DNA of 64,000 nucleotides from Falsiroseomonas tokyonensis (GCF_019024325.1 NZ_JAFNJS010000001.1:1178001-1242000), one strand, 5' to 3'; counted from the stretch's first letter, positions 34,309-42,731 are shown. Made by a program: numbers and translations. Notes: generated from the letters alone by a model not told the origin.

Positions 34309-35736
34309 TCAGCCGGGCCAGGCGGCCCTGGGCATCAAATCCATCGCGGCGGTATCGGGCTCAAGCGTCGCGCCGAGGCCGGGTGTCTCCAGGCTGGCAA
34401 GGTCCAGCAGTCCGTGGCGGATGGCAAGGCGTGGCCCATGCGCGGTATCGGCGTAGAGGCCGGGATGCGCTTCCAGGAACCGATAGGCTTCCGCCTTCGG
34501 TCGCCCCGCGAAGCCATCGACGAAATGGTGGCCGTTGCGCTCGACATGCGGCAGGCCGAGCAGCGCGACCAGCGCCAGGTCCTGCTGCACGCAGACGCCG
34601 GCCAGCGTGGTCAGGTCCTCGGCCGACATGAAGTAGCGGTCGCGCCCTTCCTCGGCATTCCAGGCGCGGCAGCGCGCCAGGTTGATGACGGATCGCCAGA
34701 CGCCCTTGCAGGCCTTGGAGGAAACGCCCGCATAGCCCAGCGCGCGGCCGGTGACGAAGGCATCCAGCGGCCCGTCGCTTTCGTCGATGATGACGGGGCG
34801 TTCGGCCGCCAGGGCAGCCATGCCGGTTTCCAGCGCGCGGGCACGCTTCACCGGCTGCTCGATGTAGAGGATGGAGTTGCACAGCCGCGCCAGCCGCGGC
34901 TCGGCCTGCATGGCGCGCCACAGCGCCAGCGCGCCCTCCGCATCCTCGTATTGCTCATTGCCGTCGAGGCTGGCGTGGTAGGGCTCCGCCGCGCGGTCCA
35001 GCACCGCGGCGATGCGCGACAGGCGCTCCACATCGGCCGTGATGTTGCCGCCGACCTTCAGCTTCCAGTAGCGGTGGCCGTAGTGCTGCGCTACCTCCTC
35101 CAGCGTTTCCGGCAGCCCGTCATTCACGCGGCTGTCCTGATCCGCCGCGGTGATCGGATCGACCAGCCCCACGGTGTGCCGCGCATGCAGGGTCCGCAGC
35201 GGCTGTTGCGCCGAGAGCATGGCCGCAAAATCGAAGCGGGCGAGGTCCGGCGCCACGGCATGCGGCGCCAGGCCGCCGATATTGGCGCGCATGCCGGTGG
35301 CGAAGGAGACGCCGCGTGCCTTCAGCAGCGCATCCAGCATGGCGCGGTCCAGCAGGGCGCGGCCGTAGCTCGCGACCAGCGGATTCAGCCCCTCCGCCCC
35401 CGCGGCCGCCGTCACCGCGGCGTAGCTGTTGGCGAAATGGCCGAAGGCGGTGTCGGCGCCGGCGGCGAGGCTTGCCTCCGTCGCCAGTTCCAGCGCGCGG
35501 CGCAGCTGCTGCTCGTTCTGCGCATCCGACAGCTTCGGGTCCTTGTCGAACCACTTCGCCGCCAGCGTCTCCGCCGCCACGCCCCAGCTTTCCGTCCCGT
35601 CCTCCAGCCGGATGCGCGCACGCACCACTGCCTGGCGGCCCTGGGTCACGGTGATGACGCCGAAGCGGAAGGGCATGCGGAGCGCGAAGGGCCATTCGAA
35701 ACGCTGCGTCTCCAGCAGCGTGAAGCGGATGCTCAT
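34309..35736 (-). CDS. Enolase-superfamily (mandelate racemase/dehydratase-like) protein
   Basis: A 475-aa enolase-superfamily protein, longer than the usual ~370-400. The catalytic pattern is visible: KLK (225-227) for the KxK base, metal ligands in 'SLDGNEQ' (D258), 'YIEQP' (E293) and 'IIDESDG' (D318/E319), and Lys341 in 'SSKACKG'. This set supports abstraction of a proton alpha to a carboxylate, as in sugar-acid dehydratases. It is coupled by a 4-bp overlap to the isomerase upstream. As a dehydratase it would supply the 2-keto-3-deoxy acid that a DapA-like aldolase cleaves. Confidence 0.82.
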   Translation of the reverse strand: MSIRFTLLETQRFEWPFALRMPFRFGVITVTQGRQAVVRARIRLEDGTESWGVAAETLAAKWFDKDPKLSDAQNEQQLRRALELATEASLAAGADTAFGHFANSYAAVTAAAGAEGLNPLVASYGRALLDRAMLDALLKARGVSFATGMRANIGGLAPHAVAPDLARFDFAAMLSAQQPLRTLHARHTVGLVDPITAADQDSRVNDGLPETLEEVAQHYGHRYWKLKVGGNITADVERLSRIAAVLDRAAEPYHASLDGNEQYEDAEGALALWRAMQAEPRLARLCNSILYIEQPVKRARALETGMAALAAERPVIIDESDGPLDAFVTGRALGYAGVSSKACKGVWRSVINLARCRAWNAEEGRDRYFMSAEDLTTLAGVCVQQDLALVALLGLPHVERNGHHFVDGFAGRPKAEAYRFLEAHPGLYADTAHGPRLAIRHGLLDLASLETPGLGATLEPDTAAMDLMPRAAWPG

Positions 35737-36548
35737 GTCTCGAGGATTCCCCGCAGATAGCCGATCGCCCGTGCGGCGCTGGTTGCGCCGTCGGGATGAT
35801 GGTCGAAAGGCTCCACGGCGCAGAAGCCGGAATAGTCGCAATCCTGCAGGGCATCGAGCACCGGACGGAAGGCATCGCGCCCCTGGCCGGGGCCGCGGCG
35901 GTTGCGGTCGTTCAGATGCACATGCGCGATCTGCCCGCCGGGGATGAAGCGGCGCAGCAGCGCGGCCGCGCTGGCCTGCTCGCCATTCCCGGCGGCGCTA
36001 ACATCCAGCATGGTCTTCAGAGCCGGCGTGCCGATGCGCGTGACGATCTCCACCGCCTCCGCCAGGCTGCTGGCCCAGTTGGTCTGGCCGGCATCGAGCG
36101 GTTCCAGGCAGTAGGTCACGCTGTGCTGCGCCGCCCAGCCGCCGGCCTGCGCCATCGCCTCCTCCGCCCGCTGCGCATCGCCCTCGGCGGCCACGACGCG
36201 CTGCTTCGGCGATCCATGCACCAGCAGCGTGGCGCCGAGATCGGCGGCCAGGCCCACCAGCCGCTGCATCACCTCCAGCGTGCGCGCACGCAGCGTGACA
36301 TCGGCGCTGGTGATCGAAAGCCCCGCGGGCGCCAGCAGCAACCAATGCAGTGACGTGATCGGCGCGCCTTCCTCCTGCGCCATGCGCCGCAGCTCCGCAC
36401 GCCGCGCCGCCGGCAGCAGATGCGGCGCTTCGGCATCCAGCGTGAAGGGCGCGACTTCCAGCCCATCATAGCCCAGCGCCGCGGCAAGCCGCGCCTGTTC
36501 GTGGAAAGGCAGGCCAGCGACCACTTCGTTGCAGAGCGAGATGCGCAT
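35733..36548 (-). CDS. Sugar phosphate isomerase/epimerase-family TIM barrel (second copy)
   Basis: A 271-aa xylose-isomerase-like barrel. Ligands: Glu in 'VTYCLEPLDAGQTNW', Asp in 'MLDVSAAG', His in 'QIAHVHLNDRN' and Glu in 'FCAVEPF'. It is only distantly similar to the isomerase at 30662-31468, so the two probably handle different steps. Its ATG overlaps the MocA gene stop by 1 bp and its stop overlaps the enolase-like start by 4 bp. Confidence 0.86.
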   Translation of the reverse strand: MRISLCNEVVAGLPFHEQARLAAALGYDGLEVAPFTLDAEAPHLLPAARRAELRRMAQEEGAPITSLHWLLLAPAGLSITSADVTLRARTLEVMQRLVGLAADLGATLLVHGSPKQRVVAAEGDAQRAEEAMAQAGGWAAQHSVTYCLEPLDAGQTNWASSLAEAVEIVTRIGTPALKTMLDVSAAGNGEQASAAALLRRFIPGGQIAHVHLNDRNRRGPGQGRDAFRPVLDALQDCDYSGFCAVEPFDHHPDGATSAARAIGYLRGILET

Positions 36549-37558
36549 TATGTCAATAACTCCTGGACGCGCATCTCATGCGCGGATCGCCGCGCGGCGT
36601 CCAGTATGCGCAGCGGCAGCACGCCGCCCTCGTAAAGATCCGGTCCCCGCTTCACGCGCGTCGCCACGGCATTGAGGAAGGCCGCAAGCTGCGCCGCCAC
36701 CACGCCCACCGGGTCCAGCGCCGCCGCGCCGAGATCCTCGGCCGGCGCATGGTCCGGCAGCCAGGCACCACTGGCCGCGGGATGATGCGCGCCGCGGCGC
36801 AGGCGCAGCGTCTCCGCCATGAAATCCACCTCGGCCAGCGCGGCGCTGCCGGCCACGGCCAGCAGCTTGCGGGTTTCCGCGCCGGGCACCACGGCATCGG
36901 CGTGTTCGCCGGGCAGCACGCAGCCGGCCTCGACCAGCGCGGTGGCGCCGGAGGGGAAGCGCAGCTGTATCACTGCCAGATCCTCCCGCCCCCGTCGCAG
37001 CGGGTCGGACAGGGTGGCGAAGACATGGCTTGGCGCCTCGCCGGCGATCCAGGGCAGCAGGTCGGCGAAATGCACCGCATCGTTCAGCAGCGCGCCGGAA
37101 TCGCCGCGTGCGCGCTTCAGCCCGGACATGCGCGCCGAGAGGTGATGGATGCGCCCGAAGCCGCCCGCGCGCGCCAGGCGATGGATGGCCTGCGCCTTGG
37201 GATGGAAGCGGAAGAACAGGCCGAGCTGCACGATGCGGCCGCGCGCTTCCGCCAGTTCATGGAGCATCGCGGACTCCGCCGCGGTCTCCGTCGCCGGCTT
37301 TTCGAGGAACAGGTCGCGGCCCGCACGCAGCGCGGCCTCCGCCAGCGCGACATGGGTGGCGGGGGGCGTCGCGATCAGCACCGCCTCGCAGTCCCGCAGC
37401 GCCGTGTCGAGATCCGCGGCGAAGCGCGTGCCGGGTGGCGCCGCCGCGCGCATCGCCGCATCGGGCTCCAGCACCAGGGCCTCCCGCCCCAGCCGCGCCA
37501 GCGCCGCCAGGTGGACGCGCCCGAAGGCGCCGCAGCCGAGGAGCAACAGGCGGGTCAT
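36548..37558 (-). CDS. Gfo/Idh/MocA-family oxidoreductase (second copy)
   Basis: A 336-aa dehydrogenase. The N-terminal 'LLLLGCGAFGRVHLAALARLG' is a Rossmann GxGxxG, with the EKP motif in 'DLFLEKPATETAAE'. The substrate domain has 'GALLNDAVHFADLLPWI', which contains the His of the catalytic region. It is the first gene of the minus-strand operon (MocA, isomerase, enolase-like, M20), whose promoter region carries a LacI-type palindrome. Confidence 0.88.
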   Translation of the reverse strand: MTRLLLLGCGAFGRVHLAALARLGREALVLEPDAAMRAAAPPGTRFAADLDTALRDCEAVLIATPPATHVALAEAALRAGRDLFLEKPATETAAESAMLHELAEARGRIVQLGLFFRFHPKAQAIHRLARAGGFGRIHHLSARMSGLKRARGDSGALLNDAVHFADLLPWIAGEAPSHVFATLSDPLRRGREDLAVIQLRFPSGATALVEAGCVLPGEHADAVVPGAETRKLLAVAGSAALAEVDFMAETLRLRRGAHHPAASGAWLPDHAPAEDLGAAALDPVGVVAAQLAAFLNAVATRVKRGPDLYEGGVLPLRILDAARRSAHEMRVQELLT

Positions 37559-37586
37559 GCGCCATCTCCGCAGGCGCGGTGCCGGC

Positions 37587-37602
37587 GGTCAAGCGCTTGA
37601 CC
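37587..37602. promoter_or_regulatory. Candidate LacI/GalR-type operator
   Basis: GGTCAAGCGCTTGACC is a perfect 16-bp palindrome centred on AAGCGCTT, the core shape of LacI-family operators. It lies 29-44 bp upstream of the MocA start on the minus strand and 30-45 bp before the divergent GNAT gene. No LacI-family gene is in the window, so the regulator would be encoded elsewhere. Confidence 0.6.
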
Positions 37603-37631
37603 CCGCGCGGGGCGCGCGCGAGCCTGCCGCC

Positions 37632-38450
37632 ATGTTCGATGTCCGGGCCGCGATCGCCGAGGATCTGCCGCGCGCCGCGGCGCTTTCCGCCGCCATCGGC
37701 TGGAACCAGGTGGCGGCGGACTGGGCCTTCTTCCTGCGCCACGGCGATCTGCGCGTGCTGGAGGATGGCGCGGGGGAGGCGCTGGCCGCCAGCGCGGCGC
37801 TGCTGCCCTATGGCGAGGCGCTTGCCTGGATCTCCATGGTGCTGGTGCGGCCGGACCAGAGGCGCCGCGGCCTGGCCAGCGCGCTGCTGCGCTGGGCCAT
37901 GGATGCGCGGCCGGGCCGCACGCTGGTGCTGGATGCGACGCCGGCGGGGCGGGCGGTCTACGGCCCGCTCGGCTTCGTCGATGTCTTCGGCCTGGCCCGC
38001 TGGCTGCTGCCCAAGGACCTTGCGCGCCCGCCGGGCATCGCGGTGCGGCCGCTGGCCGTGGCGGATTGGCCTGAGCTGCTGGCGCTGGATGCCGCCGCCT
38101 TCGGCGCCGATCGCGTGCCGCTGCTGCGCGACTTCGAAAAGCGCCTGCCGCGGGCGGCCTGGGTGGCGCCAGGCGGCTATGTGCTGGCGCGCGATGGCCG
38201 CCTGACGCCACAGATTGGCCCCGTGGTGGCGCAGGATGCGGCCACCGCGCTGGCACTGGTTGCCGCCGCGCGGGCGGCGCTGGCCCAGCCCGCGGTGCTG
38301 GATGTGCCGGATCACGCCACGGCGCTGACGCAGGCCCTTTCAGCGCAGGGCGGCGTCCTGCAGCGACCGTTCACGCGCATGGCGATCGGCGCGATGCCAG
38401 CTGCGCAATCCGGGAAAAACTTTGTGCTCGCAGGGCCGGAGTTCGGTTGA
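37632..38450 (+). CDS. GNAT N-acetyltransferase with two GNAT-like halves
   Basis: A 272-aa protein. The first half has the acetyl-CoA motif 'VLVRPDQRRRGLASALLRWAM' (about residues 72-92) and 'YGPLGFVDVFGL'. The second half ('AVRPLAVADWPELLALDAAAFGADR' onward) resembles a GNAT_acetyltran-like second domain. Substrate unknown. It is divergent from the MocA operon across a 73-bp spacer holding the LacI-type palindrome, and 69 bp before the TTT operon. Confidence 0.8.
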   Translation: MFDVRAAIAEDLPRAAALSAAIGWNQVAADWAFFLRHGDLRVLEDGAGEALAASAALLPYGEALAWISMVLVRPDQRRRGLASALLRWAMDARPGRTLVLDATPAGRAVYGPLGFVDVFGLARWLLPKDLARPPGIAVRPLAVADWPELLALDAAAFGADRVPLLRDFEKRLPRAAWVAPGGYVLARDGRLTPQIGPVVAQDAATALALVAAARAALAQPAVLDVPDHATALTQALSAQGGVLQRPFTRMAIGAMPAAQSGKNFVLAGPEFG

Positions 38451-38480
38451 CGGCAGGCGCGGAGGGGTCGCACCATTCAG

Positions 38481-38496
38481 GTAACCGGTGGGTTAC
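38481..38496. promoter_or_regulatory. Candidate operator site 2 (GTAACC-N4-GGTTAC)
   Basis: GTAACC-GGTG-GGTTAC, extended by one G:C pair on each side, has the same arms and spacer length as the site at 27267-27282. It ends 23 bp before the ATG of the TctC-like gene, compared with 21 bp at site 1. The shared sequence and placement suggest that one regulator controls the aldolase operon and the transporter operon together. Confidence 0.7.
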
Positions 38497-38519
38497 CCAC
38501 CAAGGCAGGGGAGGCAGGA

Positions 38520-39536
38520 ATGAGCATGTCGATCAATCGCAGGATGCTGCTGGCGGCGACGGGCATGGGCCTCGCCGCGCCGAGGCTCGGCCGGGCGCAG
38601 GGATCCTGGCGTCCTGACCGGCCGGTGACGATCATCGTGCCCTGGGCCGCCGGCGGCTCCACCGACCAGATGGCGCGCATCGTGGCGGCGGAGCTCGAAG
38701 CCGCACTCGGCCAGCGCTTCGTCGTGGTGAACCAGCCCGGCGCCTCCGGCTCCATCGGCACGCGCAATGCGCTGGAAGCGGCGAAGGACGGCATGACCTG
38801 GGCGGCCGGCGCCGCCGTCGATGTCGGCTGCTACAAGGTGCTCGGCCTGCTCGATACGGAGCTGAAGGACTGGAACCTGTATTTCGCGGTCGCCAATGTG
38901 AATGTGCTGGTGGCCAATCCTTCGGCGAATATCCGCGACTTCGGCGCGGCGATGGAAGCCTTCCGATCGCGCGGCGCCAGCCTTTCGGTCGCCACCGCCG
39001 GCGTTTCCTCCGCCGGGCACAATATGATGGAGGCGATCCGCGCCGCATCGCAGGTGCAGTACCGCCACGCCACGTATGACGGCGGCAATCCGGCGATGAT
39101 CGCAACCGTGGGCGGCGAGACGCAGATGGGCGCGGTGCTGCTGGTGGAGGCGGCGGAGATGATCCGCGCGCGCCGCCTGATCCCGCTCGCGGTGCAGTCG
39201 GAACAGGCCGTCACGTTGCAGGGCGTGGGCGAGATCCCCTCGATCCGCCGCTGGCTGCCGAATGTGCCGGCGCCGCTGAACTATTTCGGCATCTGGACGC
39301 CGAAGGGCGTGCCGGAGAATGTCATCGCGACGATGAACCAGGTCTGGCAGGAGAAGATTGCCAATAGCCAGCGCCTGAAGACCTATGCGAATGAGCGCGC
39401 AGCTGTCTTCGCGCCGCTCTACGGCCAGCAGGCCTATGACGAGGCCTGGAAGATGGTGCGGCAGACCGCCTGGCTCTACTTCGATGGCGGCAAGGCGCGG
39501 GTCAGCCCGGATACGCTGGGCATCGCAAGGCTTTGA
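38520..39536 (+). CDS. Tripartite tricarboxylate transporter substrate-binding protein (TctC/Bug)
   Basis: A 338-aa receptor with a Tat-like leader (INRRMLLAATGMG, cleavage near GRAQG). Family strands: 'RPVTIIVPWAAGGSTDQMAR' and 'LGQRFVVVNQPGASGSIGT'. It is more divergent from the other three Bug proteins in the window and is the true partner of the downstream TctB and TctA. First gene of the operon behind operator site 2. Confidence 0.88.
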   Translation: MSMSINRRMLLAATGMGLAAPRLGRAQGSWRPDRPVTIIVPWAAGGSTDQMARIVAAELEAALGQRFVVVNQPGASGSIGTRNALEAAKDGMTWAAGAAVDVGCYKVLGLLDTELKDWNLYFAVANVNVLVANPSANIRDFGAAMEAFRSRGASLSVATAGVSSAGHNMMEAIRAASQVQYRHATYDGGNPAMIATVGGETQMGAVLLVEAAEMIRARRLIPLAVQSEQAVTLQGVGEIPSIRRWLPNVPAPLNYFGIWTPKGVPENVIATMNQVWQEKIANSQRLKTYANERAAVFAPLYGQQAYDEAWKMVRQTAWLYFDGGKARVSPDTLGIARL

Positions 39537-40048
39537 GCGGCGGCAGCGACCAGGCGCCGCTTTCACCGCGCGCCGATCTCTACGTCGCGGCGGTGCTGCT
39601 GGCGCTGGGCCTCGGGGTGATGGCGCTGGCCTGGCGCATGCCGACCTTCGTCGAGCAATCCGGCACGGGGCTGACGGCGCCGGGCATCGTGCCGGGCTTC
39701 CATGCCACCGTCGTCGCCGTGCTTGCCGTGCTGCTGGGGCTGCGCGCGATCCGGCAGGGGGCGCTGAAGGCCGGCACCCAGCGCGCCGGGGGTGGGGGCG
39801 GGGCGGATGCCTGGCGCCTGGCCATCGCCGCCACGCTCGGCGTGCTCTATGCCGGCGTGCTGGTCGGGCGGCTGCCCTTCTGGCTGGCCACCGCGCTTTT
39901 CGTCTTCAGCTTCACCGCGGCCTTCGAATGGTCCGTGGGGCCGGCGCGCCGGGTGCGGCGGCTGGCGGAGGCGGCGCTGCTGGGGCTCGCCACCGGGGGC
40001 ATCGTGACGCTAGTCTTCGAACGGATCTTCCTGGTGCGCCTGCCTTGA
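39533..40048 (+). CDS. tctB: TctB-family small membrane subunit of a tripartite tricarboxylate transporter
   Basis: A 171-aa protein with four hydrophobic helices, typical of TctB: 'LYVAAVLLALGLGVMALAW' at the start, a 'GTGLTAPGIVPGF' periplasmic loop, and 'ATLGVLYAGVLVGRLPFWL'. It starts at TTG in a 4-bp TTGA overlap with the receptor gene, implying coupled translation. It works with TctA in proton- or sodium-coupled uptake of carboxylates. Confidence 0.85.
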   Translation: MSGGSDQAPLSPRADLYVAAVLLALGLGVMALAWRMPTFVEQSGTGLTAPGIVPGFHATVVAVLAVLLGLRAIRQGALKAGTQRAGGGGGADAWRLAIAATLGVLYAGVLVGRLPFWLATALFVFSFTAAFEWSVGPARRVRRLAEAALLGLATGGIVTLVFERIFLVRLP

Positions 40049-40058
40049 GGATGCCCGC

Positions 40059-41567
40059 GTGAACAATCCCATCACCATGTTGGGCGACGGCTTCGCCCAT
40101 GTGCTGCAGGGCGGCGCCGTCTTCCATGCCTTCTGGGCGGTGCTGATCGGCATCGTCGTCGGCGCGCTGCCGGGGCTGACGGCGACCATGGGCGTGGCGC
40201 TGCTGACCACGCTGACCTTCACCATGGGCCCGAATGTGGCGATGCTGGTGCTGGTCTGCGTCTATGTCGGCGCGATCTATGGCGGCAGCCGATCGGCCAT
40301 CCTGCTGAACATCCCCGGCACGCCGGCCTCCGCCGCCTCCACGCTGGATGGCTTTCCGCTGGCGAAGCAGGGCTTGGCTGGGCGGGCCATGGGCATTTCC
40401 ACGCTGGGGTCCTGGTGCGGCACGCTGTTCGGCACGCTGATCCTGGCGATGTTCGCGCCGAGCTTCGGCGAATTCGCGCTGCAATTCGGCAGCTACGAGA
40501 TGTTCTGGGTGGCGCTGTTCGGCATCGTCATCGCCGGCAGCCTCTCGGGCGGCGATCCGCTGAAGGGCTATATCGCGGGCTTCCTCGGCCTGTTGGTGGC
40601 AACCGTGGGGCAGGAGACGAACCACGCCTATGCCCGCTTCGCCTTCGGCAATGCGGACCTGGCCGGCGGGCTCGGCCTGTTGCCGGTGCTGGTCGGCGTC
40701 TTCGGCGTGGCGGAGGTGCTGAACGCCATGCGCGGCCCGGCGGTGAAGGCCGTGTCGTCGAAGATCGACAGCGTCATCCCGCGCATCCGCGACGTGACGC
40801 AGTACTGGCGCACCATCTTCCGCTCCGGCGCGCTGGGCACCTTCATCGGTGCGATGCCGGGTCTCGGCGAGGATATCGCGGCCTGGACCAGCTATGCCGC
40901 GGCCAAGCGCGCCTCGAAGGAGAAGGAGCTGTTCGGCAAGGGCAGCGTCGAAGGGCTGATGGCGGCGGAGACCGGCGAGAGCGCCTGCGTGCCCGGCGCC
41001 ATCATCCCGGTGCTGACGCTGGCCGTGCCGGGTTCCGCGCCGGCGGCCGTGCTGATGGCGGCAATGATGATCCACGGGCTGAATCCGGGGCCGATGCTGG
41101 CGATCACCGCGCCAGAATTTATCTACCAGATCGTCGCCATGCTGGTGATCGCGGACATGGTGAAGCTGCTCTACGGGCTGGTGCTGGTGAAGCCTTTGTT
41201 GTGGGTGCTGTTGATCCCCCGTGCGCGGCTGATGCCGGTGGTCTTCGTGCTGTGCACCGTGGGCGCCTTCGCCATCACCTCCCGCCTGTTCGACATCTGG
41301 GTGATGCTGGGCGCGGGCCTCGTCGGCTTCATCCTGCGCGAGCTGCGCTTCCCCATGGCGCCGCTGGTGCTGGGCATCGTGCTGGGCGATCTGCTGGACA
41401 AGAACCTGCTGCGCGGCCTGGTGCTGACCGGCGGCGATGTCTCGCCCTTCTTCACGCGGCCGATCAGCATGGCGCTGTGTGCGCTGACGCTGCTGGCGGT
41501 GGCCTGGGCGATCCCGGGCTTCGTGCCGCGGGTGATGGGGCTGATCAGGCGGCGCGCGGCCGCCTGA
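40059..41567 (+). CDS. tctA: TctA-family large membrane subunit of a tripartite tricarboxylate transporter
   Basis: A 502-aa protein with about 11-12 helices. It has the two TctA signatures: 'GALPGLTATMGVALLTTLTF' near residue 33, and 'YVGAIYGGSRSAILLNIPGT' near residue 70. A second half-repeat, 'GAMPGLGEDIAAW', lies around residue 268. GTG 40059 follows TGAGGA. Completes the only full TTT system in the window; the three orphan Bug proteins nearby may also feed it. Confidence 0.93.
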   Translation: MNNPITMLGDGFAHVLQGGAVFHAFWAVLIGIVVGALPGLTATMGVALLTTLTFTMGPNVAMLVLVCVYVGAIYGGSRSAILLNIPGTPASAASTLDGFPLAKQGLAGRAMGISTLGSWCGTLFGTLILAMFAPSFGEFALQFGSYEMFWVALFGIVIAGSLSGGDPLKGYIAGFLGLLVATVGQETNHAYARFAFGNADLAGGLGLLPVLVGVFGVAEVLNAMRGPAVKAVSSKIDSVIPRIRDVTQYWRTIFRSGALGTFIGAMPGLGEDIAAWTSYAAAKRASKEKELFGKGSVEGLMAAETGESACVPGAIIPVLTLAVPGSAPAAVLMAAMMIHGLNPGPMLAITAPEFIYQIVAMLVIADMVKLLYGLVLVKPLLWVLLIPRARLMPVVFVLCTVGAFAITSRLFDIWVMLGAGLVGFILRELRFPMAPLVLGIVLGDLLDKNLLRGLVLTGGDVSPFFTRPISMALCALTLLAVAWAIPGFVPRVMGLIRRRAAA

Positions 41568-41629
41568 ATAGCGCGTCCTATCTGCGGCCCGTAGGGCCGA
41601 GCGCGCGAATGCGCGCCGCGGCATCTGCG

Positions 41630-41719
41630 TCACGCCGCAGGCGTGCCTTCGGCACGACGAAGTCAAGCCGCGCGGATGCGTGGCGCCCGTCACGCCTTTG
41701 GCGTGCCTCCGGCACGACT
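41630..41719. repeat. Three-arm palindromic repeats, copies 2 and 3
   Basis: Copies at 41630-41659 and 41690-41719 share the layout of the element at 8011-8040, but with CACGCC / GGCGTGCC / GGCACG arms. The T-to-C and A-to-G changes relative to copy 1 preserve base pairing. They lie between the convergent tctA and Bug genes, with further small stems at 41585-41599 (CGGCCC-GTA-GGGCCG). Confidence 0.75.
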
Positions 41720-41724
41720 GAGGG

Positions 41725-41747
41725 GCGGGAAGGTGAAACCTTCCCGC
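41725..41747. terminator. Candidate bidirectional terminator hairpin
   Basis: GCGGGAAGGT-GAA-ACCTTCCCGC is a 10-bp perfect stem with a 3-nt loop. It lies 9 bp from the stop of the Bug gene and between two convergent transcripts. No strong U tract is present. Confidence 0.55.
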
Positions 41748-41756
41748 GGTTCCAAA

Positions 41757-42731
41757 TCAGTCCAGCTTGATGTTCAGCTCGCGGATCTTGCGCCCCCAGA
41801 AGGCGTGTTCCGCCTTCACCGCCTCGAACCACACGCCGCGCGGACGCACCGGGGCGGGTTCCAGCCCGTCCTGCTCCAGCCGATTGGCGAAGCGGGGATT
41901 GGCCGCGGCCTGGCGCGCCGCCGTCTCCAGCCGCTCCATCTGGTCGGCCGGGATGCCGGCCGGGGCGAAAATGCCGTGCCAGCCGGTGATGGAGACGCCG
42001 GGCAGGCCGGCCTGGGCCAGCGTCGGCACCTCCGGCAGCGTGGCGATGCGGCCGTCGCCGGTCACCGCGATGGCGCGCAGCCGCCCCTCCCGTGCCAGCT
42101 GGATGGCTGGCGGCGGGGAGGAGAAGTTCATGGTGATGCGCCCGCCCACCACATCCAGCAGTGCGGGCCCGGTGCCGCGATAGGGGATATGCTCCATCTC
42201 CACGCCGACCGCATCGCTGAACAGCACGCCGGCCAGGTGGTTGGCATTGCCGACGCCGCCCGAGGAATAGGTCAGCTCCCCCTTCGGCTTGCTGCGGGCA
42301 TAGGCGATCAGCTCCTGCAGCGTATTGATCGGCAGGCGCGGGTCGATCACCAGCACATATTGGTAGGAGGTCACCTGCGCCACCGGTGCCAGGCCGGTGA
42401 TGAGGTCCACGCCGTCGCCGCGCTGCATATGCGGGTTCACCACCAGGTTGGTGGAGACGGCGAACAGCAGGGTCAGCCCATCCGGCCGGGCGCGCGCCAC
42501 GCTGACCGAGCCGATATGCCCCGCCGCGCCGCCGCGATTCTCCACCACCACGGTCTGCCCGCCCAGCGCTTCGCTGAGCGAATGGGCGAATTCGCGGGCG
42601 GTCAGGTCGGTGCCGCCGCCCGGGGCATAGGGCACCACCAGCACGACGGGGCGGGTTTGCGCCAAGGCGGGGGCGGCGAGGGCGAGGCCACCGGTGGCGC
42701 CCAGCAGGGTGCGGCGGGAGAGGCTTTTCAT
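41757..42731 (-). CDS. Bug-family tripartite tricarboxylate transporter substrate-binding protein
   Basis: A 324-aa receptor with a Tat-like signal (SRRTLLGATGGLALAAPALAQ). Bug motifs: 'RPVVLVVPYAPGGGTDLTAR', 'LGGQTVVVENRGGAAGH' and 'MEHIPYRGTGPALLDVVGG'. It is an orphan receptor convergent with tctA. The ligand cannot be told; proximity suggests it shares the TctAB channel. Confidence 0.9.
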   Translation of the reverse strand: MKSLSRRTLLGATGGLALAAPALAQTRPVVLVVPYAPGGGTDLTAREFAHSLSEALGGQTVVVENRGGAAGHIGSVSVARARPDGLTLLFAVSTNLVVNPHMQRGDGVDLITGLAPVAQVTSYQYVLVIDPRLPINTLQELIAYARSKPKGELTYSSGGVGNANHLAGVLFSDAVGVEMEHIPYRGTGPALLDVVGGRITMNFSSPPPAIQLAREGRLRAIAVTGDGRIATLPEVPTLAQAGLPGVSITGWHGIFAPAGIPADQMERLETAARQAAANPRFANRLEQDGLEPAPVRPRGVWFEAVKAEHAFWGRKIRELNIKLD

